Source: QHXM01 sp032160705
GTDB lineage: Bacteria; Acidobacteriota; Blastocatellia; Pyrinomonadales; Pyrinomonadaceae
Direction of reading: 5' to 3'
Assembly (NCBI GenBank): GCA_032160705.1
Contig: JAVHVE010000024.1
Location: 1 to 64,000, forward strand
Length of the DNA stretch: 64,000 bases
Part shown: in pieces, positions 42,065-49,606 of the stretch
How the letters are laid out: each line of letters starts with the position of its first letter
How positions within the stretch are numbered: position 1 is the stretch's first letter
Notes under the pieces: model-generated
The model's database searches: none
What the model saw: the letters and a program-made list of their open reading frames with translations, nothing else
Told to the model about the DNA's origin: nothing
Program-made: the position numbers and the translations under genes

Positions 42065-42592
42065 TCAAAAAATCTCTGAGCCTTTTCTGAGAACCGACCA
42101 CGCGACATCCGTCAGCGTGTGGCTCGCTGCCCCCCACCATAGCCCGGCCAGCCCAGCCCAGGCCGCATGCTCTCCCGTGTTCTGCCTGACGCTCGTTTCT
42201 ATCGCACGCCACGCCTGCACAATTTCTTCAAAAGTCGGCGTTGGTCCGTTCGCGAGTATGGCGCGCAGGTAAACACCCGCCAAGACTATCAATGCCAGCA
42301 CCATCGTGAAATAAAGGACGCGAATCAATGTGCCGAAGATAATTCCGTGCGACCAACGAGAGCGATGCCGGAAGAGCATCCGATACGGAAGCCAGAGAAA
42401 ACGGAAGACTCCCCAACGTGCATACTGACGCGATTGGATGTCCAGGTCAGGGCCAAACATAAAACCGCCAAAGAGCATCGCGCCCGTCGCCAGCAGCGCC
42501 AGCACAGAGTTTCCCGTCAACCCCCATGCGGCCACGAAAGTTGGCGCAGCAAGGATAATCGTGATCGCGTCGTGTGTTCTTCCCGACGGCAT
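42065..42592 (-). CDS. DUF2227 putative metal-binding membrane protein
   Basis: 175 aa from ATG 42592 (MPSGRTHDAITIILAAPTF), preferred over the open start at 42610 because the family begins with this motif. GPDLDIQSRQYARWGVFRFLW and HRSRWSHGIIFGTLIRVLYF carry the His/Asp residues expected to bind a metal (THD, DLD, HRS..SHG). Four membrane segments are visible. The group is related to YdjM/LexA-regulated metal-dependent hydrolases of the membrane. A C-terminal SHTLTDVAWS adds a further His and Asp. It is divergent from cas6. Confidence 0.85.
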   Translation of the reverse strand: MPSGRTHDAITIILAAPTFVAAWGLTGNSVLALLATGAMLFGGFMFGPDLDIQSRQYARWGVFRFLWLPYRMLFRHRSRWSHGIIFGTLIRVLYFTMVLALIVLAGVYLRAILANGPTPTFEEIVQAWRAIETSVRQNTGEHAAWAGLAGLWWGAASHTLTDVAWSVLRKGSEIF

Positions 42593-42794
42593 AGCCTGCA
42601 ACTCCTCCAAGACATTCTAACCTATAATTCAGCATTCATTATCCTCTACTCTGTCTGGTATCTTGACGATGTGTTCAGCTTGGGTAATCAGTTGCGGGCA
42701 GTTGACACTCGACTCCACAAACTTCAGGGCAGAGTTTCCGTAGCACTGGACGTGCAAGCCGGAGCTTGCGCGCCATCAGGAAGATTAGAAAACC

Positions 42795-43547
42795 GTGCGT
42801 GTGAAATTGACATTGCTGGCAACAAACCAGGCGACGGTGCTGCCGCTCAACTACAACCATGCGGTGGCCTCGCTCATCTACGACACGCTCGGCCAGGCTT
42901 CAACTGATTTCGCCGCGCGGCTGCATGATGAGGGTTTCAGCATTGATGGGCGGCGCTTCAAGCTTTTCACTTTTTCACGTCTCACGACTGGGCGTGGTCG
43001 CGTTCAGGGAGATCGCTTACTGCTTGTAGATGCGACGATAATCCTGCAAATCAGCTCACCCGTCGCAGAGTTCGTTGAGCACTTCGTCACCGGACTCTTC
43101 CAGTCCGAGTCTTTCAACATCGCGGGCGCACGCTTCACGCTCCAGCAGGCCGAAACTCTGCCCGCGCCTATTTTCACCGAACGAATGAGCTTTCGTTCTC
43201 TCTCTCCCGTCACGGAATCGGTGCGTGACGAGCAGGGAGGCGTGCGCTTTCTTTCCCCCGAAGATGACTGGTCTGAGATCATGCGTCGCAACCTGCTCCG
43301 CAAATATCAAGCCCTTCACAATCATGCTCCATCAGATGACCGCCTGCGCTGGAGTTGGGATCAAGACTATCTGATGGAAGCCGCACGACGCGGACGCCGC
43401 GCCTCCGTCCTCGTGGACATTCGCGGCATCAAGGTGCGCGGCTGGCTCGCGCCGTTTACAGTTGAAGGCAGCACCGAACTCATAGAGATCGGCTACGAAG
43501 CGGGCTTCGGCTCACGCAACTCGATGGGCTTCGGGATGGGGGAATGA
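42795..43547 (+). CDS. cas6: CRISPR-associated endoribonuclease Cas6
   Basis: 250 aa, GTG start. Cas6 cuts the repeat in pre-crRNA, leaving an 8-nt 5' handle (here predicted ATTGAAAC). The two RAMP ferredoxin-like folds are indicated by VKLTLLATNQATVLPLNYNHAVASLIYDTL (split: two segments, catalytic candidate His22) and the C-terminal glycine-rich loop GFGSRNSMGFGMGE that binds RNA. LFTFSRLTTGRGRVQGDRLLL fits the first-fold beta strands. It lies 2.3 kb away from the other cas genes with unrelated material between, which is uncommon but known for type I-B. Confidence 0.93.
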   Translation: MRVKLTLLATNQATVLPLNYNHAVASLIYDTLGQASTDFAARLHDEGFSIDGRRFKLFTFSRLTTGRGRVQGDRLLLVDATIILQISSPVAEFVEHFVTGLFQSESFNIAGARFTLQQAETLPAPIFTERMSFRSLSPVTESVRDEQGGVRFLSPEDDWSEIMRRNLLRKYQALHNHAPSDDRLRWSWDQDYLMEAARRGRRASVLVDIRGIKVRGWLAPFTVEGSTELIEIGYEAGFGSRNSMGFGMGE

Positions 43548-43549
43548 TA

Positions 43550-43632
43550 GTTCAAGGTTCAAAGTTCAAGGTTCAAAGCCGAACCAGGGCGGCGAACCTT
43601 GAACTTTGAACCTTGAACTTTGAACCTTGAAC
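43550..43632. repeat. Heptamer-repeat hairpin (word TTCAAGG/TTCAAAG)
   Basis: The left arm (43550-43578) is four tandem TTCAA[GA]G heptamers. The right arm (43594-43632) is five complementary CCTTGAA/CTTTGAA units. It is the clearest member of the family and sits between the convergent cas6 and 43635 genes. Confidence 0.8.
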
Positions 43633-43634
43633 GT

Positions 43635-44306
43635 TTACTGCGTTGGCGGTGGCTGGACGGCGGCTGGATGGCGCGGCGAGCGTTCGGTGTGGCTGGCGCT
43701 CGTCCACTCGGCCAGAGCCGCCGGGTCGTCACGAAAAACATTTTGCACGATGGCGTCCAGCTCGCGGACGGCGTTCATCCCGCGCTCAATAGCCTCGTCA
43801 ATGGCGACTGTGGCGGCGACGCGTGTTCCGGTCTTCTGCGCCCTGCTGTCAATTGATTGCTCGAATGCTTCTATGTCCGCGGCGAGGTCTTCCAGAAAAT
43901 CCGCAGGCAAGCCGCGCCGGATGAATTCCGCCTTGAGCGGTTCGGCATCGGCGGCGAAGGAGCGCGCGGCGGCCAGCCACGCCTGATCGCCGACGTTACG
44001 CGGCAGGCGAAACTTATCGTCCAGGCCGGGCGTGGTTAAAGACATCACGCGTGCCGTGCGGCTGATGGCTTCCATGTCTTCGCGCAACGCTGCGCGAGCG
44101 CCAGCCTTGACAGCCGTTCCTTCAAGGGCTGCGCGCTTGCCGGATTCCTGCGCGGTGGTGTGTCCTTCCAGTTCCGTGATGGCAGTATTGAGCGCGGTCA
44201 GCACTTCGCTCCCGCGCGTATTTGCAGGGAAAGAACCTGTATGCGTCGCACCGAACTGGCGCACACGAATAAACATATCCAGACGGCGAGCTTCTGTATC
44301 TTTCAT
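43635..44306 (-). CDS. Helical hypothetical protein, 223 aa
   Basis: Unrecognised family. The product is almost wholly helical and soluble. It begins MKDTEARRLDMFIRVRQFG and has a well-formed core (REDMEAISRTARVMSLTTPG ... RLPRNVGDQAWLAAARSFAAD) ending in a Pro-rich tail (HPAAVQPPPTQ). GGAGAT precedes the ATG. It lies within the CRISPR locus between cas6 and the regulator, but on the opposite strand, and I see no reason to call it a cas gene; it may be an inserted chromosomal gene. Confidence 0.72.
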   Translation of the reverse strand: MKDTEARRLDMFIRVRQFGATHTGSFPANTRGSEVLTALNTAITELEGHTTAQESGKRAALEGTAVKAGARAALREDMEAISRTARVMSLTTPGLDDKFRLPRNVGDQAWLAAARSFAADAEPLKAEFIRRGLPADFLEDLAADIEAFEQSIDSRAQKTGTRVAATVAIDEAIERGMNAVRELDAIVQNVFRDDPAALAEWTSASHTERSPRHPAAVQPPPTQ

Positions 44307-44450
44307 GAGGAATCTCCTTCGGGTGAAGCTAAGGGATACGTGAGAGTATTCCTTAAGCGGGTTGTGAGAGCGCGAGGAAGTTGAGGTTTCAATCTGACGC
44401 GCCCGATTATACCTTAGGTCTCAGCCGCGCCGTCAGGACTTTTTTCACAC

Positions 44451-44741
44451 ATGCAGACGGAGATTCTCATCCTGCGAGAGCGCCACTCACGCTCCGGTAG
44501 GCTGAACTCTCACTCCGATATACCGGCCTTGCATCCCGCCCCGGTCATCTTCCACGCCGCTCCAGCCCTCTCCCGCGCCGTTATAACCGTCTTCCACCTC
44601 GATACGACCGATTTTCGACCTGCTATGACCATCTTTCACTGCGATATAAGGAGCTTTCCCCCGGATATAAACGGCTTTTACCCCGATATGGCCGACTTTC
44701 ACCCTGATATGAGCCGCCAGCGCACGGATATAACGGTCTGA
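44451..44741 (+). CDS. Heptapeptide-repeat ORF (HPDMxxF-like)
   Basis: 96 codons. From about residue 21 the frame is ten imperfect heptapeptides of the form [HPYR]xD[IMT]xxF (HLDTTDF RPAMTIF, then HCDIRSF PPDINGF, then YPDMADF HPDMSRQ). They are encoded by a degenerate 21-bp tandem repeat (GATATGGCCGACTTTCACCCT type). The repeat also leaves the opposite strand open (44487-44837), so which strand, if any, is translated is uncertain. No ribosome site is visible. It could be a decaying minisatellite rather than a gene. Confidence 0.35.
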   Translation: MQTEILILRERHSRSGRLNSHSDIPALHPAPVIFHAAPALSRAVITVFHLDTTDFRPAMTIFHCDIRSFPPDINGFYPDMADFHPDMSRQRTDITV

Positions 44742-45294
44742 TGCCGCACGCGAAGCCGCTTTCACGCTAAAACCGCCCAAAAACGGCCATAAATAAGCCT
44801 CATCCACAAAAATCGCCCTTTCACACGCACCACCCAAACGACTCCTGTCTTGAATTTTGAGCTTTGAACCTTAGAAACTACTGACCTGAAAATCCTGTGA
44901 GAAAAGTAAGGCCGCCGTCTCTGTGGGAGTGACGGCGGCCTCTCGCTGCACAAGCCCGCTCCCACCCTTAAGCAGACGTGCAGCGGCAGGAGCGCCGGAG
45001 CCTCACCCTCCGCGCTCCCCGACAAACTCTTTCACCTGTGGCTTTAGTGAGGCCATAAAGTTGATGTGAAGAGAGCGCGCTCTTTGGTAAGATGGGCGCG
45101 CACGCGTTCTAGTCTTTGACACCAAGGCAACGGCACATGCGACGGCTCAACCCTCAACCTCAAGACGAGTAGATGAGCATCGCCGTTGAGTATGAAAGGT
45201 TCATTCTCACGGCGAACAGGTTGAACGAACGCATATTATACATATTCAAGTATAATAGCAAGCCGTTCTTTGTCTTATCGGGAGGTTGCTCCTG
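44742..45294. other. Non-coding stretch with strong hairpin before XRE gene
   Basis: No supported gene in about 550 nt. A perfect 10-bp hairpin GGCCGCCGTC / GACGGCGGCC (44910-44940, 11-nt loop) is the main feature. AT-rich sequence with TATTATA and TATAAT near 45234-45256 probably holds the promoter of the XRE gene, but no properly spaced -35 was found. Confidence 0.45.
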
Positions 45295-45576
45295 ATGGGC
45301 AAAGGGATACGTCCGAAGCCGGAACGTCTTGCCGAGAAGTTGCGCGTGATTCGACTTGCTTTCGGTTTATCTCAAACCGAAATGCTCAAGCGTTTAGGAG
45401 TTGAAGACCTGATTACATATCATCGGATTTCCGACTATGAGTTAGGCAAGAATGAGCCACCGCTAATGATTCTCCTGCAATACGCTCGCGCGGTAAATGT
45501 CAGCACAGATGTTTTGATTGACGATGATCTGGACTTGCCCGCTAGATTACCGAGCACGCCGAAACATAAGCGCTAA
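45295..45576 (+). CDS. XRE-family helix-turn-helix regulator
   Basis: 93 aa from ATG 45295 (MGKGIRPKPERLAEKLRVIR), chosen over TTG 45286 because GGGAGG lies 8-13 nt upstream. A five-helix XRE/Cro domain is visible: LAEKLRVIRLAFGLSQTEML, then RISDYELGKNEPPLMILLQYARAVNVSTDVLIDDDL. It contacts DNA as a dimer. It stands 300 nt upstream of cas8b1 on the same strand and may control the cas operon or itself; no operator was identified. Confidence 0.85.
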   Translation: MGKGIRPKPERLAEKLRVIRLAFGLSQTEMLKRLGVEDLITYHRISDYELGKNEPPLMILLQYARAVNVSTDVLIDDDLDLPARLPSTPKHKR

Positions 45577-45875
45577 TCAGCAGCGCGCTGTTCGGACACC
45601 ACCCGGCAATTTTTCCATTGACCCTTACAAAGAGCAGTTGTATCATCTGCGCGATTCGTCGCTCAATTACTCTAAACCGACCTGACTCCCGGCTTCTCGG
45701 TTACTTGTTCGGACGCGCTACTCCCATACGCATTACTTAGCCCGTCCAATCACGTATCGCTCATCGTTCAAAGGCTAATAAAAGAGAGCGCACACCCCGC
45801 GCCGTGCTGCAAAACAGCATTCAGCAATTTCCGGCTCTCTATTATCCAAACTCTTATTGACGGAGCATTACGATT

Positions 45876-47711
45876 ATGGAATTTTTGCCAACAGGAAATC
45901 CTTTTGTTGACACCGGAATGTATGCGATGCAAGCGCGAGCCAGCGAGCTTCATCACAACGAAGAGATAGACGTTTTAACGTCTGAATTGCTGAAAGAAGT
46001 TTTGGGTGATGGGAGATGGATAGCGCAAACAAATAGGAGGCTAAATTCCTTCTTTATGGTTTTTATGAACTCGCTGCTCGTCAATCCATCCTCGAATAGA
46101 GATGCACTGAAAAAGGGATCAGGAAAGCGAGGCTTTTTAAGCGAGAGTGATAAAGGGTGGCAAATTTATGTTAGCACCCTCATTAGATTACGCGATGAAT
46201 TGCTACTACAACCTTCTGATGCCGTAAAAAATTGCGAGTCATGCGGAGACCGTCCTGCCTCACGTGTTGTTGATGCAATAGGGCGTGATTATTTCCCTCT
46301 TGCTGGAAGTCCCGGTAATGATGCTCAAGCTTTACCATCTGCGAGTCGTTCGCCGCGACTTTGTGCATTCTGTTTACTAGCAGTTCATTGGCTACCAGTT
46401 GGAGCAGTTGTTTATAGTGATGGGAAGCGGTCATTCCTTGCTTGCTTTCAATTTACTGATGCAAGTCTCTCTCAGGAAGTCACTGAAAATATTTATAGGG
46501 AAAACAGCAGACGGTTATCGAGCAAAAGCATTAATGAGCAAGTAGCAGTTTCCGGTTCTTCGGAGGGTAAAACTCCATCCGCTAAAATTTTGATTCATCA
46601 AATGCAGCAACTCCAATTGCGACGAAAGCGGGAAAATCTATCGTCCGACGTTACGCTAAACATTTGGAAATTTAATAATTTTGGTGACAAACCTGATTCA
46701 GATTTAGTTGAGATTCTTAATCCGGCGTTACAGTTTCTTTGGGAAGCGGCGCGCGTGCATTACAGCGAAGTGATGGAATTATTAAAGCACGAAGATTCAA
46801 AGAAGCCGGGCACGCATTTGCTGACGGCGATAGAACAACAACGAGACTACAGCAGCTTCTATCCGCAAAAGGGGCACAAGGGCGCGGGCGCAGGCGCAGG
46901 CAAACTTGTTTCAACAGATCTTTATGAGCTTTATCAAACACGAATCATGCGACGGATGCCCGCCGCGTTGAGAGTCGCGCGCCGCCTCGCTCAAGTCGTT
47001 TATGCAAGACTCAAAGACGGCGATAAAAAAGCTGGTAAGTTTTTAGAGAAGCTATTGAAAGAGAATCCACGCTGGACGAAGGATAAAGAGATTCGTCCGA
47101 AATTGCGTGGCGTGCTGGTTGATTTGGCAGAGCGCGGGGAATTAACGCTTGATGAATACGCACAATTATTTCCGGCGCAAAATCTCGAAGGCGTGATTGA
47201 TGTAACGGAAGCGCGCGAGTTGTGGCGAATGCGCGGTCAAGCCGTGCGCCCATCTGCCGACGGTTGGACGCCGTTTTGGTTCTATCTGCACCATGTTGCA
47301 ACCAAACAGGAAGAGAGTTTCAGCGGTGTAAACGAATCACAAAACGCAACTTCAACAGATGCGAACGGAGATTTAGCGATGTTCACAAACCCGAAGATTC
47401 AGACCTTCGCTCAAGATGTTTTTGATCTTTATCTCGAACATAAGGGTGGGGACGACAAGGCGCGCGGCGTGGCGTACATCAAGAAATATATCCTCGATGG
47501 ATTCGCGCACCGCAAAATTACTACAGAACATCTACGACGCTGGTTCTATAAACTGGCGGAAACTCGTGAAGATTACCGCCTTGAGGACTGGGATGCGCTG
47601 TGCCGCGATGAACAAGGGCGCGATGCGACAGGCGAGTTGCGCTTTCAATTGCGGCTTGAACTTACGAATCTGTACCGCCAAGCGATGCAATCATTGACCG
47701 AAGCAAACTAA
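45876..47711 (+). CDS. cas8b1: Type I-B Cascade large subunit Cas8b1/Cst1
   Basis: 611 aa. It matches the CXXC-CXXC Cst1 type: a split zinc site CESC (C120, C123) and CAFC (C163, C166) after an N-terminal helical region. The long helical remainder probably includes the small-subunit function, since no separate cas11 gene is present. It recognises the PAM and recruits Cas3 in type I-B effectors. It is markedly more AT-rich than the surrounding chromosome, especially in the first half, a sign of acquisition. It is the first gene of a tight cas8b-cas7-cas5-cas3 operon (15-nt gap to cas7). Confidence 0.88.
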   Translation: MEFLPTGNPFVDTGMYAMQARASELHHNEEIDVLTSELLKEVLGDGRWIAQTNRRLNSFFMVFMNSLLVNPSSNRDALKKGSGKRGFLSESDKGWQIYVSTLIRLRDELLLQPSDAVKNCESCGDRPASRVVDAIGRDYFPLAGSPGNDAQALPSASRSPRLCAFCLLAVHWLPVGAVVYSDGKRSFLACFQFTDASLSQEVTENIYRENSRRLSSKSINEQVAVSGSSEGKTPSAKILIHQMQQLQLRRKRENLSSDVTLNIWKFNNFGDKPDSDLVEILNPALQFLWEAARVHYSEVMELLKHEDSKKPGTHLLTAIEQQRDYSSFYPQKGHKGAGAGAGKLVSTDLYELYQTRIMRRMPAALRVARRLAQVVYARLKDGDKKAGKFLEKLLKENPRWTKDKEIRPKLRGVLVDLAERGELTLDEYAQLFPAQNLEGVIDVTEARELWRMRGQAVRPSADGWTPFWFYLHHVATKQEESFSGVNESQNATSTDANGDLAMFTNPKIQTFAQDVFDLYLEHKGGDDKARGVAYIKKYILDGFAHRKITTEHLRRWFYKLAETREDYRLEDWDALCRDEQGRDATGELRFQLRLELTNLYRQAMQSLTEAN

Positions 47712-47725
47712 GGAGCTAAAGACCG

Positions 47726-48892
47726 ATGAGTAACAACGGAAACAATCAATTGACTCACATTACCGGAACTTTCTTGATTCATGCCGAAGGCTCTTTCTTG
47801 AATGGAGCGGGACTCGACACGTCGGGTGAGTTCCGTAACTTCGTGTTACCGAAAACATACAGCGATGGGCGCAACCGCGTGCCTTATGTTTCATCACAAG
47901 CATGGCGGCGTTGGCTACGCACGACTTTCAGAGATGAAAACCCGAACGAGCCTGCCGCCGAAATTAAAGTCTTGAGCAAAAATGCGAAAGGCAATCCCGA
48001 CAAAATCGGAACGCAAATGAATCCGATTGAGTTTGTTGAAGATGACATCTTCGGCTACATGCGCGCGGCGCAGGGTCAAGGACGAGCAAAGGAAACGGAA
48101 GCCAGCGAAGATGATTTGGCTTTAGAGTTGGACGCGGAAGAAGCCGTAGAAGATTCAGAGCCAAAAAGCAAAAAGAAAAGCAAAACCGAAAGAGTCAGCT
48201 CCGTGATGCGTCCGTCGCCTTTTTCATCTTCGATTTTGAAATCTTTACGCAATAGCGGCTGGCAAGGCGATGATGAGGGCTATGTGCATCTGAAGGAAGG
48301 CACACCGCTTCCTTACAAAACCCGTTTCTATAACACTCATTTACAAGGCGTTTTCGGTTTGAACTATGCGCGTTTAGGAGTGTTTCGCAACGAAGGCGAC
48401 CGCGTAGAATTGGACGAGGCGTTAGTCAAACAATACCTCGCAGAGAACAAGATTCGCGCGAACGAAAAGAATGAGAATGTTTATGAAGTCATTGACAACA
48501 AGCGAAGTGACCGCGCAGCGATGATTTTGCGCGCGTTGTCAATCTTGCGCGGCGGCGCGAAGCAGGCGCAGTTCGGTACAGACGTTGCGCCGAAAGCGAT
48601 CATCATCGCCGGACTCAACTGCGGCAATCTTATCTTTAATGATTTGTTTGAGGAGAAAGATGGAATGCCCACTATAAAACTCGGCGCGCTTAAAGAGACG
48701 ATTGAAGATTACCGCCGTCGCCTCGCAACGTCTGTCTTTATCGGGGTGCGTGATGGTTACTTACATTCACAGAATGAAACGGACTTGCGCTCGTGGGCAG
48801 GTAATGGGCAAATGAACGGAAGCAACGTGCGTGTGTCGAGTCCGATCACAGCCGTCGAGTCTTTAATCGAGCAACTGAATCAAGCTGTCTGA
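47726..48892 (+). CDS. cas7: Type I-B Cascade backbone subunit Cas7 (Cst2/DevR)
   Basis: 388 aa. It begins with the family pattern HITGTFLIHAEGSFLNGAG then FRNFVLPKTYSDGRNRVPYVSSQAWRRWLR (shown split), typical of DevR/Csa2 RAMPs. Multiple copies coat the crRNA spacer. An acidic and Lys-rich insertion (about 125-150, DDLALELDAEEAVEDSE then KSKKKSK) is likely a disordered loop. LPYKTRFYNTHLQGVFGLNY and GGAKQAQFGTDVAPKAIIIA follow in the second half. AAGGAG precedes the ATG. Confidence 0.93.
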   Translation: MSNNGNNQLTHITGTFLIHAEGSFLNGAGLDTSGEFRNFVLPKTYSDGRNRVPYVSSQAWRRWLRTTFRDENPNEPAAEIKVLSKNAKGNPDKIGTQMNPIEFVEDDIFGYMRAAQGQGRAKETEASEDDLALELDAEEAVEDSEPKSKKKSKTERVSSVMRPSPFSSSILKSLRNSGWQGDDEGYVHLKEGTPLPYKTRFYNTHLQGVFGLNYARLGVFRNEGDRVELDEALVKQYLAENKIRANEKNENVYEVIDNKRSDRAAMILRALSILRGGAKQAQFGTDVAPKAIIIAGLNCGNLIFNDLFEEKDGMPTIKLGALKETIEDYRRRLATSVFIGVRDGYLHSQNETDLRSWAGNGQMNGSNVRVSSPITAVESLIEQLNQAV

Positions 48893-48907
48893 AAGGAGTT
48901 GTAAACA

Positions 48908-49582
48908 ATGAAACTCCTGCACGCACGGCTTGAAGGATGGACAGCGACGTTTCGTTTGCCGCTCATCTATTCCGGCACGGGGCTGACCGCGCCCGTGCCG
49001 CCTTTCAGCACTCTGCTCGGACTCATCGGCAATCTTGCAGGGCGCGAGATTGCGCCGGATGAGACACGCATCGGCTATGTTTTTCGCAGCAATGGCACGG
49101 CTTATGATCTTGAGACGACGCGCCGCTTGGAAATGGATAAGAAGTCTGGACGATTGAAAGCGCAGAGCGTCCCCGGCATCGTGCGCCGTCAATTCCACGT
49201 CCGCCCGTCGCTTGATTTGTATCTTGACAATCTAGCCTTACGCGAGGCGTTCGAGTCTCCACAGAACGTGCCGTGTTTGGGGCGTTCGCAAGACCTGGCG
49301 TGGATTACACAAATAGAGAAAGTTGAAGCAGAGCCTTGTGAGTCTGGAACTGTGCGCGGAACGCTCGTACCGTTTCCGCAAGCGGGCGCAAGCGGCGTGA
49401 TCTTGGCTTTGCCGGATTACTTAATCAATAATCGTAGAGGATACACGCGCGAAGTCGGGCGCGTGTCAAAGTTTCTCGCCGTGCGTTACGAGAATCCCTC
49501 GCCGATTGAGCGCGCAGACCTCTACTGTGTCAACGATTCAAAGGACAGCAGCGTAATTTATCTGCGCTCGCTCGTCGCTTGA
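48908..49582 (+). CDS. cas5: Type I-B Cas5
   Basis: 224 aa. The N-terminus KLLHARLEGWTATFRLPLIY with GLTAPVPPFSTLLGLIGNLAG is the Cas5 RAMP signature. It caps the 5' handle of the crRNA. RGTLVPFPQAGASGVILALP and a C-terminal RVSKFLAVRYENPSP follow. It lies 15 nt after cas7 with AAAGGAG and 24 nt before cas3, hence in the same operon. No catalytic role is expected because Cas6 is present. Confidence 0.92.
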   Translation: MKLLHARLEGWTATFRLPLIYSGTGLTAPVPPFSTLLGLIGNLAGREIAPDETRIGYVFRSNGTAYDLETTRRLEMDKKSGRLKAQSVPGIVRRQFHVRPSLDLYLDNLALREAFESPQNVPCLGRSQDLAWITQIEKVEAEPCESGTVRGTLVPFPQAGASGVILALPDYLINNRRGYTREVGRVSKFLAVRYENPSPIERADLYCVNDSKDSSVIYLRSLVA

Positions 49583-49606
49583 AGGTGCAAAAAGTTAGGG
49601 CAAAGT

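Noticed and set aside
44487..44837. 116-aa minus-strand frame opposite the heptapeptide repeat
   Set aside because: Open only because the 21-bp repeat lacks stops on both strands. Neither strand is proven, and the plus-strand heptapeptides look more regular.
45411..45419. A 7-nt match (TGATTAC) between the mini-CRISPR spacer start and the XRE gene
   Set aside because: Seven bases are expected by chance several times in 64 kb, and no PAM can be judged. Not used as target evidence.
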